From Streptomyces sp. NRRL S-118 (GTDB taxonomy: Bacteria; Actinomycetota; Actinomycetes; Streptomycetales; Streptomycetaceae), in contig NZ_KL591032.1 in NCBI RefSeq assembly GCF_000716335.1, positions 5,591-42,836 on the forward strand: 37,246 nt of DNA. The letters are read 5' to 3'. Position 1 is the stretch's first letter. Each line of letters starts with the position of its first letter. Positions 17,925 through 25,776 of the stretch are shown in pieces. The notes under the pieces were generated by a model, which saw only the letters and a list, made by a program, of their open reading frames with translations, did not search any database and had not been told where the DNA came from. Position numbers and translations under genes: made by a program.

Positions 17925-19181
17925 GTGGAACGGCCCGTGTCGACCGCACAACCGTCCCACCCTCGGTCGGGGACGCGCGATGTCAGGCTCCTGTGGTGGG
18001 CCAGTGCCGCCGACGGTGTCGGCACGCAGGCATCGGGGGCCGTCCTTCCGCTCCTCCTCCTCGGTCTCGGTCACTCCCCCCAGGTGGTCGGCCTGATCGC
18101 CGGGGTCTCCACCGCCGCCGGGCTCCTCCTCGGCCCGCTCGTCGCCGTCCCGGTCGACCGGGGTGCGCGCAAGCGGGTGATGCTGGGGTCGGCCACCGTC
18201 GCCGCGCTCGCCATGGGCTGCGTCGCCCTCGCCCTCACCGCCGGCAGCCCGCCCCTGGCGCTGATCATCGCCGCCGTCCTGGTCGAGCGGGTGGCGACCG
18301 CCTGCTTCGAGGCCGCGGCCCGCGGCACGGTCGCGCTGATCTGCCCCGGACCGGAGCAGCCGCGGGTGATCGGACGCCTGGCCGCCGCCGACCAGGGCGC
18401 CCTGATCGTCGGTCCGGCGCTCGGCGGCGTCCTCTACCAGGCCGCCCGCGCGCTTCCGTTCCTCGCCGACGCCCTCTCCTACGTCGTGAGCGCCTTGTGC
18501 GTACGGGCGATGCGGGCGGACCTCACCGCACCGGTCCCCCGCGGCGGCGGGAAGGGCGAGCGCGGCGAGGGGATCCTGCGCGAGGCCGCGGCGGGGCTGG
18601 AGCTGGTGCGCTCCTCCCGGCTGCTGCGGTTGGTCCTGGTGTGGAGCGCCACCGTCAACGTCGTCGTGGTGGCGCTCTACTTCGGTGCCGTCTTCACACT
18701 GCAGCGCGGTGGCCACGGCGGCGCGGCGCTCGGTGCCGTCCTCGCCGCGTCGGGCGCCGCGGGGCTGGCCGGCTCGCTCGCCGCACCACGAGTGGTGAAA
18801 CGTTTCGGCGCCCCGCTCGTGGTGACCGGCGTGACCTGGCTGCTCGTCCCGCTCACCGCCGCGCTCGCCACGGCCGCGGGAGCGTGGGCGTACGGGGTGC
18901 TGTTCGGCCTGGTCTGCCTGCTGATGCCGCTCGCCTCCGTGGTGCTCCAGGCCCGGGCCCTGCAGGTCACCGCACCCGCGCTGCAGGCCCGTACCGGCGC
19001 GGTCCTGGCGACCGCCGCGACGGGCGCCGCCTCCCTGGCGCCCGTGCTCGCCGGGGCCCTCGCCGATCGCGTCTCCACGGCCGCGCCCGCGTTCGTCTGC
19101 GGGGCGGCGCTGGCCCTGCTCGCGGTGCACACCTCCCGGCGCACGGTGCGCGGCGCCCTCCGCGCGGAGGTGGCCGCATGA
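17925..19181 (+). CDS. MFS transporter, probable RiPP exporter
   Basis: This protein of about 418 residues has 12 likely membrane segments (LLWWASAADGVGTQASGAVL at the start, later AVPVDRGARKRVML after helix 2). It resembles MFS proteins that export drugs or peptides in actinomycetes. The frame is open upstream to 17853, but I chose the GTG at 17925 because GAGG lies 6 bases before it and the upstream residues look non-coding. Its stop overlaps the peptidase start (ATGA), indicating coupled translation. As first gene of the locus it is the best candidate to export the mature peptide or give self-immunity. Confidence 0.85.
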   Translation: MERPVSTAQPSHPRSGTRDVRLLWWASAADGVGTQASGAVLPLLLLGLGHSPQVVGLIAGVSTAAGLLLGPLVAVPVDRGARKRVMLGSATVAALAMGCVALALTAGSPPLALIIAAVLVERVATACFEAAARGTVALICPGPEQPRVIGRLAAADQGALIVGPALGGVLYQAARALPFLADALSYVVSALCVRAMRADLTAPVPRGGGKGERGEGILREAAAGLELVRSSRLLRLVLVWSATVNVVVVALYFGAVFTLQRGGHGGAALGAVLAASGAAGLAGSLAAPRVVKRFGAPLVVTGVTWLLVPLTAALATAAGAWAYGVLFGLVCLLMPLASVVLQARALQVTAPALQARTGAVLATAATGAASLAPVLAGALADRVSTAAPAFVCGAALALLAVHTSRRTVRGALRAEVAA

Positions 19182-21049
19182 CCGGCGGTTACCAGGTCTA
19201 CCGGGCGGCCCTCCCCGAGGTCTGCGCCGCCGACCCGGCCAGGATGGTCTTCACCGCCGACGCCGACGGCCGCTGCGAGGTGTTCACCTGGGACGCCTCC
19301 GCCCGCCGTGCCCGGCAGGTCACCCGGCGCCCCCGGGGAACCCTGCACGGCGCCATCGACCGCGACGCGCACGTGTGGTGGTTCGACGAGGACGAACACG
19401 GCCGCGGGCAGTGGCGGTTCCAGCCCTTCACCGGCGGGCCGGACCGGCTCGGGCTGACGGACGTACCGCCCGGTCTCCCCCGCGGCCTCGCGGTGAGCGA
19501 CGACGCCACCGTCGCCCTCGCCGTCGGGCACGGGCAGGGGCACGCCACCACCGTCCACGTCGGCCCACGCGGCGGTCGCGCCCGGACGACGGCGCGCCTC
19601 GACGGTCAGACCACCCTCACCGGCATCACCCCCGGCGGCCGGCTGCTCGCCCTCGCCGGCGCCGGTGGCGTCACCGTCCTCACCGGTGACGGGGCCGTCC
19701 GTGCCGTCCTGCCCGGCGGCAGCGGCACCGGCGCCGCGCGCCTGTGGTCCCTCGGCTTCGCCCCCGCCGGCGAGGACGAGGAACTCCTCCTCGTCCGCGA
19801 GTGCGACGACCGTTACGTCCTGGCGAGCTGGCGGCCGGGAACCGGAGTGGTCAGCCACGACTGGTGCGGCTTCGACACCGAGATCACCGCCCGCTGGGAC
19901 GGCGGTGGCGGTGACGGACGCCGCGTCCTGGTGCGCCAGGACCGCCACGGCCGCTCCGTCCTGCACCGCGCCGACCTCACCGCACGGACCCTCACCACTG
20001 TCCCCACCCCGGCGGGCACGCTCCTGGACGCGGCCACCCGGCCGGGGGGCGACCTCCACTACCTCTGGACGTCCACCGGCCACCCGCCCCGGCTGCGTTC
20101 CACGCGGGGTACCCCCCTGCCTCAGCTGCCGACCGTCGCGAACCGAATCCCCGGCAGCCACGAGGGCGTGTGGACACCCGGCCCCGACGGACCCGTGCAC
20201 ACCCTGCTCAGCCTTCCCGAAGCCACCCGCGACCCGGCCCCGGCCCCGGCGGTGTTCCTCGTCCACGGGGGGCCCGCCGACCACGACCGCGACGCCTACG
20301 ACGGCGTCGTCCACTCCCTGGTCGCCTCCGGCTTCGCCGTCGCCCGTGTCAACTACCGCGGCTCCACCGGCTACGGGCCCCGCTGGCGGCGCGCCTTCGG
20401 GCGCGGTGTCGGCCTGACCCAGGTCGACGACCTGGTGTCCGTCCGTGCCGACCTCCTCGCCCGCCGGCTGATCCGGCCCGGTGCCGTGGGGCTGTGGGGT
20501 ACCTCCTGGGGCGGCTATCTCGTCCTGCTCGCCCTCGGCACCCGGCCCGGCCTGTGGCAGGCGGGGGTCGCCGTCAAACCGGTCGCCGACTGCGCGGCCG
20601 CCCACCGCACGACCACCCCGGCCCTGCGCGCCCTGGACGAGCGGCTCTTCGGCGGCACACCCGACGACGTCCCGGAGCGGTACGCGCGGAGCTCACCGAT
20701 CCGCTACGCCGCCGCGGTCCGCGCCCCGCTGCTGGTGGCCGCCGCCACCCATGACGCCAAATGCCCGCCCGGTCAGGTCCGCGGCTACCTCGCCGCGCTG
20801 CGCACCGCCGGGGTCCGCCACGAAGCGATGTGGCTCGACTCCGGTCACGACGGCTACGACGGCGGCGACCACGTCGCCGTACTCCGCCGCGCCCTGGTCT
20901 TCCTCGACCGGGAACTGCGCGGCCCTGCGCGCCGCCCCCAGACGCCCCGCTCCGCCCGGAGCGGGGAGCACCGCACCGCCGAACGCACCACGGAGAGGAG
21001 AACGTCCCATGCAGAAGGACATCATCCACAACGACCCGCTCGCGGGTGA
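19178..21049 (+). CDS. S9 family peptidase (prolyl oligopeptidase-like), probable leader peptidase
   Basis: This 623-residue protein combines an N-terminal beta-propeller-like region (about 15-330) with a C-terminal alpha/beta hydrolase. The oxyanion region is LVHGGPADHD (361-370), the nucleophile motif GTSWGG (S443), the acid D526 (ATHDAKCP) and the catalytic His H557 (DSGHDGYDGGDH). S9 enzymes generally cut after proline or basic residues in short peptides. The precursor next door has P20 and P29 bracketing its hydrophobic core, so this enzyme is a plausible processing protease. The family fold ends near residue 582; the last ~40 residues (Arg/Thr/Pro-rich) look like read-through and overlap the start of the precursor gene by 41 bases. 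No signal peptide is seen, so it should act in the cytosol. Confidence 0.88.
   Translation: MTGGYQVYRAALPEVCAADPARMVFTADADGRCEVFTWDASARRARQVTRRPRGTLHGAIDRDAHVWWFDEDEHGRGQWRFQPFTGGPDRLGLTDVPPGLPRGLAVSDDATVALAVGHGQGHATTVHVGPRGGRARTTARLDGQTTLTGITPGGRLLALAGAGGVTVLTGDGAVRAVLPGGSGTGAARLWSLGFAPAGEDEELLLVRECDDRYVLASWRPGTGVVSHDWCGFDTEITARWDGGGGDGRRVLVRQDRHGRSVLHRADLTARTLTTVPTPAGTLLDAATRPGGDLHYLWTSTGHPPRLRSTRGTPLPQLPTVANRIPGSHEGVWTPGPDGPVHTLLSLPEATRDPAPAPAVFLVHGGPADHDRDAYDGVVHSLVASGFAVARVNYRGSTGYGPRWRRAFGRGVGLTQVDDLVSVRADLLARRLIRPGAVGLWGTSWGGYLVLLALGTRPGLWQAGVAVKPVADCAAAHRTTTPALRALDERLFGGTPDDVPERYARSSPIRYAAAVRAPLLVAAATHDAKCPPGQVRGYLAALRTAGVRHEAMWLDSGHDGYDGGDHVAVLRRALVFLDRELRGPARRPQTPRSARSGEHRTAERTTERRTSHAEGHHPQRPARG
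20945..20966 (+). other. Stem-loop ahead of the precursor gene
   Basis: A perfect 10-bp stem (20945-20954 with 20957-20966) lies inside the peptidase tail codons, about 40 bases before the precursor start. It has no T-tract. It may protect or process the precursor mRNA or act as a weak attenuator. Confidence 0.45.
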
Positions 21050-21128
21050 CGAGGAGAACCGCAAGCCGAGCGTCGGCATCACCGTCACCGTCCCGTTCCG
21101 CAACGCCGAGGACGCGGAAGAGGACTGA
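21009..21128 (+). CDS. Candidate RiPP precursor peptide, 39 residues
   Basis: This small gene has a strong ribosome site (GGAGAGGAG, 8 bases before ATG) and sits directly before a RiPP-type radical SAM gene. Residues 1-19 are polar and charged (MQKDIIHNDPLAGDEENRK). Residues 20-30 are P-SVGITVTVPF, and 31-39 are an acidic tail (RNAEDAEED). There is no Cys and only one Ser, so lanthionine or sactionine chemistry is excluded. I infer that the core is about S21 to P29/F30, whose Val, Ile, Thr, Pro and Phe side chains are typical sites of B12-radical-SAM C-methylation (as in polytheonamide and bottromycin). Cuts after P20 and P29 would release the nonapeptide SVGITVTVP. Leader-versus-follower assignment is uncertain. 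Confidence 0.78.
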   Translation: MQKDIIHNDPLAGDEENRKPSVGITVTVPFRNAEDAEED

Positions 21129-21133
21129 CCCCC

Positions 21134-21171
21134 ACCGGCCGGCCCGGTGGTGCACCACCGGGCCGGCCGGT
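21134..21171 (+). terminator. 38-base perfect palindrome between precursor and rSAM gene
   Basis: The 19-base halves are exactly complementary (axis between 21152 and 21153), starting 5 bases after the precursor stop and ending 22 bases before the rSAM ATG. It can act as a partial terminator or an mRNA 3'-end stabiliser, giving more precursor than enzyme. The same sequence could also bind a dimeric protein as DNA. Confidence 0.75.
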
Positions 21172-21193
21172 CCCCCATTCCCGAGGAGCCGAC

Positions 21194-23107
21194 ATGCGTG
21201 TCCTGCTGGTCAACATGCCCTGGTCGCCCATCGACCTTCCGTCCCTCGCACTGGGAATACTCAAACGGAGCGTGGACGAGCGCGTGCCCGGCGCCGAGGC
21301 CGAGGTCCTGCACGCCAATCTCGAATTCACCGACTGGATCACCGCGCGGACCGAATTCACCGGTGACGACTACGAGTACTACGCCCTCTCCTCCTATTTC
21401 ATGGGCTGCGGCGACTGGGTCTTCTCCTCCGCCCTCTACGACGACCCGCACTGGCGCGAGGAGCAGTTCACCGCGGTGATGCGCGGGAAACTCAAGAAGT
21501 CGCGCATGGCGATGACCCGTTCGCTGCACCGCGTGGTCCCCGAATTCGTCGACGCCATCGCGCGGCGGATCGTGGACCACTCCCCCGATGTCGTCGGGTT
21601 CACCTCCACGTTCCAGCAGAACACCGCGGCGCTCGCCGCCGCCCGCCGGGTCAAGCAGCTCGCCCCGCACATCGTCACCGTCATGGGCGGGGCCAACTGC
21701 GACGGGGCCCAGGGCGCGGCCGTGCACCGCAACTTCCCCTTCGTCGACCACGTCGTACGGGGCGAGGGCGAAGCCGCCTTCCCTCAGCTGCTGACCGCGC
21801 TCACCGACGGCTCGGACCTCTCCGAGGTGCCCGGACTGTGCCACCGCGGGCCCGGTGGGGAGAGCCGTGCCAACCCCATGGCGACCCGCCCACTGCCTCC
21901 CGCCGCCATCCTCCCGCCCGACTACGGCGGCTACTTCGAGCGCCTCGCGGCCTCCGTCGCCCGCAACTGGGTCGAGCCCAAGCTCGTGGTCGAGGGCGCC
22001 CGCGGCTGCTGGTGGGGCGAGAAGCACCACTGCACCTTCTGCGGCCTCAACGGCTCGTTCATGGAGTTCCGTTCGAAGAGCCCGGACACCTTCTACGAAG
22101 AGATCATGGAACTGGCCCGCCGCCACCGGGTCCTGGACATGTACGTCGTCGACAACATCCTCGACATGGGGTACCTCACGACCGTGCTGCCGCGGATCAT
22201 CGACAGCGAGTACGACCTGCGGCTGCACATCGAGATCAAGGCCAACATGCGCCGCGCGCAGCTCCGTACGCTGGCCGAAGCCGGCATGATCTACGTCCAG
22301 CCCGGTATCGAATCCCTCAACCACCGGGTCCTCGACCTCATGGACAAGGGCGTCAGCGGCTGCCAGAACGTCCGGATGCTCCGCGACGGCGCCGAGACCG
22401 GCCTCTCCGTCGCCTGGAACTACCTGCACGGCTTCCCCGGCGAGACCGCGCGGGACTACGAACCGGTGATCGCCCAGATCCCGGCACTGGAACACCTCGA
22501 CCCGCCGGTCGACCTGTCGGCCCGGATCGCCATCGAGCGGTTCAGCCCCTATTTCGAGCGCCCCGAGCTCGGCTTCACCGGCCTGCGCCCGGAGGAGCAC
22601 TACCGCTTCACCTACGACCTGCCGGAAGAGGAGTTGTACGACCTCGCCTACGTCTTCGAGGCGCCGGCCCGGGGGATCGGCGAGCCCACCGTCAGCGCCC
22701 TCAACGATGCGCTGGCCGGCTGGAAGAAGCACCACGCCGACGCCCGGCTCACCCATGCCGACCTGGGCGACCGGATCGTCCTGGTCTCCCGGCGCCGGGC
22801 CTTCGACTGGCGGACGCTGGAGCTCACCGACCCGTTCGAGCGCGCCGTCTTCCGTCTCCTCGACCAGCCGCACGCGCCGGCGGCGCTGGCGCGCAAGGCC
22901 GCCGGCAAGGTCCCCGGCGCCGCCCGCGACGAGGCCGGTGTCCAGCGGCTGCTCGACGCCTGGCTCTCCCTCGGGATCGTCTTCACGGACGGCGGGCAGT
23001 ACGTCCACATCGCCCCGGCCGCCGTCAACGAGGACCTCCTGCGGCTGGACTTCATGCGCCACACGCACGCGGCGGAGACGGTGCCCGCCGAGCCCGCCCA
23101 CGTATGA
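21194..23107 (+). CDS. B12-binding radical SAM enzyme, RiPP maturation C-methyltransferase type
   Basis: This 637-residue enzyme starts with a cobalamin-binding Rossmann-like region (MRVLLVNMPWSPIDLPSLAL; SPDVVGFTST; GGANCDG; VVRGEGEAAFPQL, to about 205). A radical SAM barrel follows. The cluster motif is C272-x7-C280-x2-C283 in GCWWGEKHHCTFCGLNG, an unusually wide first spacing instead of C-x3-C-x2-C. Further marks are VVDNILDMGY, YVQPGIESL and NYLHGFPGET. This matches the family named RiPP maturation radical SAM protein 1 / C-methyltransferase (TIGR03975-like), related to PoyB/PoyC. The C-terminal ~130 residues may be a winged-helix-like peptide-binding module (FERAVFRLLDQPHAPAALAR). A GAGGAG ribosome site precedes the ATG. 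Confidence 0.9.
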   Translation: MRVLLVNMPWSPIDLPSLALGILKRSVDERVPGAEAEVLHANLEFTDWITARTEFTGDDYEYYALSSYFMGCGDWVFSSALYDDPHWREEQFTAVMRGKLKKSRMAMTRSLHRVVPEFVDAIARRIVDHSPDVVGFTSTFQQNTAALAAARRVKQLAPHIVTVMGGANCDGAQGAAVHRNFPFVDHVVRGEGEAAFPQLLTALTDGSDLSEVPGLCHRGPGGESRANPMATRPLPPAAILPPDYGGYFERLAASVARNWVEPKLVVEGARGCWWGEKHHCTFCGLNGSFMEFRSKSPDTFYEEIMELARRHRVLDMYVVDNILDMGYLTTVLPRIIDSEYDLRLHIEIKANMRRAQLRTLAEAGMIYVQPGIESLNHRVLDLMDKGVSGCQNVRMLRDGAETGLSVAWNYLHGFPGETARDYEPVIAQIPALEHLDPPVDLSARIAIERFSPYFERPELGFTGLRPEEHYRFTYDLPEEELYDLAYVFEAPARGIGEPTVSALNDALAGWKKHHADARLTHADLGDRIVLVSRRRAFDWRTLELTDPFERAVFRLLDQPHAPAALARKAAGKVPGAARDEAGVQRLLDAWLSLGIVFTDGGQYVHIAPAAVNEDLLRLDFMRHTHAAETVPAEPAHV

Positions 23108-23133
23108 CCGCGCCCGGAGGAGGAGTACGTCCC

Positions 23134-23796
23134 ATGAGCACCACCCTGAGCCCGCCCGCCGTTCTCGCCTGGCGCGACTACGATCCCGTCGCCTGCGAAC
23201 TGCCCGGCATGTTCCTCGGTGAACTCGCCCTTCCCGGGCCGCTGGAGGGCGAGAGCGAGCGGCTGTGGCAGCTGGGGGCCCGCCGCGTACGGCTGCCCGG
23301 GACCGTCGACCTCACCGGCGGCGCGGACGCCGCGCGGGCCGCCGGGACCGTCGCCGCGCTGAGCCTGGTGCGGGACCTGACCGCCCGGGCCGTCCTCGTC
23401 GAGTGGGACCTGCGGTGCGACCCGGCGGACGGGGAGAGCTGGCGGGCCCTCAGCCACCTCCAGCCGCCCCGGCGCCTCGAGGGCCCGGCGGGCGCCGAGG
23501 AGGCCCTGCGTGCCTGGCGGCGCGGCCACTACCTGTGCAAGTGCCTGTGGCGCAAAGGGCCGGGCTTCGTGCAGATCCGGGACCGCCGCTGGGGCGAGTT
23601 GCGCCGTTTCACCGCCGGTGAACCGGAGTACGAACGCGCCATCGAGCAGCTCGCCTACGGGGCGCCGGCGGACCGGGTGCCCCGTGCCGTCCTCGACGAC
23701 TTCCGCGGCGAGCAGCTCGTCCTCGACGTCGGGCCGCTCGCCTGGTGGCTGCCGTACCGGATCAGCCGCTGGCTCCAGGAGTCCATGACGATCTGA
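23134..23796 (+). CDS. DUF5825 family protein, presumed rSAM partner
   Basis: This 220-residue protein looks like the DUF5825 family, which is found next to the RiPP maturation radical SAM protein 1 type of enzyme in actinomycetes; the family name is recalled, not searched. The start ATG has a very strong ribosome site (GGAGGAGGAG) about 8 bases upstream and lies 26 bases after the rSAM stop. Visible segments are LAWRDYDPVACELPGMFLGE at the start, a Cys pair in HYLCKCLWRKGPGFVQIRDR and an aromatic end (LAWWLPYRISRWLQES). No catalytic motif is apparent. It is best viewed as a chaperone, recognition or cluster-assembly partner for the rSAM enzyme. It is the last gene of the operon. Confidence 0.8.
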   Translation: MSTTLSPPAVLAWRDYDPVACELPGMFLGELALPGPLEGESERLWQLGARRVRLPGTVDLTGGADAARAAGTVAALSLVRDLTARAVLVEWDLRCDPADGESWRALSHLQPPRRLEGPAGAEEALRAWRRGHYLCKCLWRKGPGFVQIRDRRWGELRRFTAGEPEYERAIEQLAYGAPADRVPRAVLDDFRGEQLVLDVGPLAWWLPYRISRWLQESMTI

Positions 23797-23806
23797 CGCC
23801 GCACGG

Positions 23807-23849
23807 GCGCGGCCGGTGACCGGGCCGGAGGTGCGCCCGCCGGCCGCGC
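23807..23849. terminator. Hairpin after the RiPP operon
   Basis: A 10-bp G/C stem (23807-23816 with 23840-23849) encloses a 23-base loop that can itself pair. It begins 10 bases after the DUF5825 stop and faces the convergent lipoprotein gene, so it may serve both strands. Confidence 0.5.
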
Positions 23850-23992
23850 ACGGGGGCGTTCCCCGGCCGGGCGGGCCCCTCGCGGTGCCTCGCGCGGCGC
23901 AGAAGTCGCCGGCACCGCGCTCGCCTTCGTCCGGCGCGCCACCGGCCCGCCGGTCCGCGGGTAGGGCGTCCCGCGGCCGTGGCCTCGTGCGG

Positions 23993-24583
23993 CTACCCGC
24001 GCGTGCAGGTGAAGACGGTACGGCTGTCGCCGTCGACGTGGACGATGCGGAGCGTGCCCTTGGCGTACTCGACCTGGAGGTTCTGGCCGGCCCCGGCCGA
24101 GGTGTCGCCCGGCGGCCGCCAGGGCAGCACCAGGGAAGCGCTGCGGCCCACCCGGGCCGGCACGCCGAGGGCCGCGACCTGTACCAACTCGTCCGGGTCC
24201 TGGGGTGATTCGGGGCCGTGGATGGCGAGTGTGTCGCCCATCAGGGCCCATTGGCCGCCCCAGGGCGAGTCCTGCCCACCGCCCATGGTGAGCGTCCAGC
24301 TGCTCGCGGTGATCTCCGCGGTGAGGACGGCGGCCGTGCCGTTGCCCGCAGGCTCGACGACCACCTTCCAGGTGCCCCGGACGAAGGCGCTGAAGGCCTG
24401 TTCGAGGGGTCCGGAACCGCCGGCGGAGCCGGAGGCCGCGCCTCCGCCCCCGGTGCCGTCCGCGGACTTCCCGCATGCCGCGAGCACCGACGCCCCCAGA
24501 CCGACCGCCAGGTACCGCAGGGCCGTGCGCCGGCCCATCACACGCGTCACGGCCCGAACCTGTCGTACGGCTCGCATGTCCAT
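23993..24583 (-). CDS. Tat-type lipoprotein, unknown function
   Basis: This 196-residue protein has RR at 18-19 (GRRTALRYLAVG), a hydrophobic run and the lipobox LAAC with the lipidated C37. It is therefore predicted to be exported, probably by Tat, and anchored outside the membrane. A Gly/Ser/Ala linker follows. The remaining ~140 residues (ALEQ-type start, FVRGTWKVVVEP, SSWTLTMGGGQDSPWGGQWA, VFTCTRG) look like a beta-rich, lipocalin-like fold. I do not recognise the family. The ATG is preceded by GGGGGA at 6 bases. It converges on the RiPP operon but is probably not part of it. Confidence 0.75.
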   Translation of the reverse strand: MDMRAVRQVRAVTRVMGRRTALRYLAVGLGASVLAACGKSADGTGGGGAASGSAGGSGPLEQAFSAFVRGTWKVVVEPAGNGTAAVLTAEITASSWTLTMGGGQDSPWGGQWALMGDTLAIHGPESPQDPDELVQVAALGVPARVGRSASLVLPWRPPGDTSAGAGQNLQVEYAKGTLRIVHVDGDSRTVFTCTRG

Positions 24584-24736
24584 CGCTCGTCCCCCGGACT
24601 CTCGACATCACAAGATCAGCAGCAGCGTACATGCCAAGAACACCGCGCCCGGGCCCGGCCGCGCGGCCGCCAACTCCGGCTCCGCCTGCCGCCGGAGGCG
24701 ATCCGCAGGGCGGCCGTGGCGACGGCGGCAGGGCCG

Positions 24737-25291
24737 TCAGAGCGTCGGGAAGAGCAGGGCGAAGAAGAGCCACAGCAGCACGGCCCAGAAGGCCGCCGCC
24801 ACCAGGGAGACGAGCAGGGAGCTGCGCCACCTCAGCACCAGGAAGGGGAAGAGCACCAGGGCGGCCCAGTGGCCGGCCACGTCGATGGAGAGGCGGGCCG
24901 CGCCGGCGAGGGTGCTCGCCCGCTCTGCCGCGAGGTGGCGCAGCAGCCGCTGGGAGACGTAGCCGTACAGGCCGAACACCACGGGGAAGAACCACAGCGG
25001 CGTGAGCGTCACGAGCTCGGTCTCGGACAGGTCGTCGAACATGACCAGATAGACGACCGCGGCTCCGGCCAGGCCGACGAGCAGGGCCGTCATGTAGACG
25101 GCGGTCAGGCCGGCCGGCTCGGGGGCACCGGCCGGGAGGGGGACGGGCGAGGCGTACGGGACGTCGGGGGACGGGGCACGGACGATCCGGTGGCAGTGGG
25201 GACAGCGGACGTCCTGGCCCGCGTGGTCGGCCGGTACGGCCAGCACGTGCCCGCACGGCGCGTGGAACTGCTGCTGCTGTCTTGAAGTCAT
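24737..25291 (-). CDS. Zinc-ribbon membrane protein
   Basis: This 184-residue protein begins with a cytosolic zinc-ribbon-like segment (FHAPCGHVLAVPADHAGQ, then VRCPHCHR, ligands C13, C30, C33 and nearby His). It then has about four membrane segments (VYMTALLVGLAGAAVVYLVM; LTPLWFFPVVFGLYGYV; WAALVLFPFLVL; LLVSLVAAAFWAVLLWLFFA). The frame is open to 25708, but the ATG at 25291 gives the first protein-like residues and has GAGAGGA 9 bases upstream. Its role is unknown. The ribbon could bind nucleic acid or be structural. There is no operon partner; the lipoprotein gene is 153 bases downstream on the same strand. Confidence 0.78.
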   Translation of the reverse strand: MTSRQQQQFHAPCGHVLAVPADHAGQDVRCPHCHRIVRAPSPDVPYASPVPLPAGAPEPAGLTAVYMTALLVGLAGAAVVYLVMFDDLSETELVTLTPLWFFPVVFGLYGYVSQRLLRHLAAERASTLAGAARLSIDVAGHWAALVLFPFLVLRWRSSLLVSLVAAAFWAVLLWLFFALLFPTL

Positions 25292-25776
25292 GCTCCGGTG
25301 TCCTCTCCGAGGGCGCTGCCGAGGGCTGCGCCGTACCCGCTTCCAGGCCATCGGAGGACGTCGTCCGGGCCGCGCGCGGTTTCGGCGCACCAGGGCGGTG
25401 TGCCCGCGGTGACGAGCGAGGGATGTCCGACGCGACTGTAACTTCCTGAAGGCACTGATGGGGAGACGGCGGCGCGGAATTCGGACGTACTGCGCGGGCC
25501 GTGTGGCCGAACACCGTTGACTGCGGTGACACGAGCTTGACCTGCCCCGGAGGGGATGCGGGAAGCCCGTCCACCGGTTCGACGGGTCACCGGGCCACAG
25601 GAGGCACCTGTCCGCACAGACGTGTGCCACCTGGGGTTTCGCGGGAGCAGGGGGCTGCCGACGCACACCCCCAGCCATGCAAGTTCTTGCGCAAGTTGGC
25701 GAAAACATTTTCAGACACGTCGACGCCTCGCTGATACTGATGCCGTCTCATTCGACTTCTGAAGGCTGGAGCTTGC
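25292..25776. other. Divergent upstream region of zinc-ribbon protein and amylase-inhibitor genes
   Basis: The 485 bases have no convincing gene. Near the right end lie the CTTGC/GCAAG dyads at 25679-25695 and a weak promoter pair, TTCAGA (25710-25715) and GATACT (25733-25738) with 17 bases between. The inhibitor ribosome site GGAG sits at 25768-25771. Confidence 0.5.
25679..25695 (+). promoter_or_regulatory. Candidate MalR/Reg1-type operator upstream of the amylase inhibitor
   Basis: Overlapping dyads GCAAG-TT-CTTGC (25679-25690) and CTTGC-GCAAG (25686-25695) also create a direct repeat GCAAGTT (25679-25685 and 25691-25697). CTTGC-type repeats are associated with the LacI-family maltose regulator at streptomycete amylase and maltose genes. 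That would fit an alpha-amylase inhibitor gene. The link is inference. Confidence 0.5.

Noticed and set aside
17918..19177. Long open frame fused in front of the S9 peptidase
   Set aside because: It is out of frame with the MFS gene it overlaps and is Arg/Pro-rich. The ATGA overlap at 19178 is the natural peptidase start.
21009..21128. Precursor as a lanthipeptide, thiopeptide or lasso peptide
   Set aside because: It has no Cys and only one Ser, and no LanM/LanB, YcaO or lasso cyclase gene is nearby.
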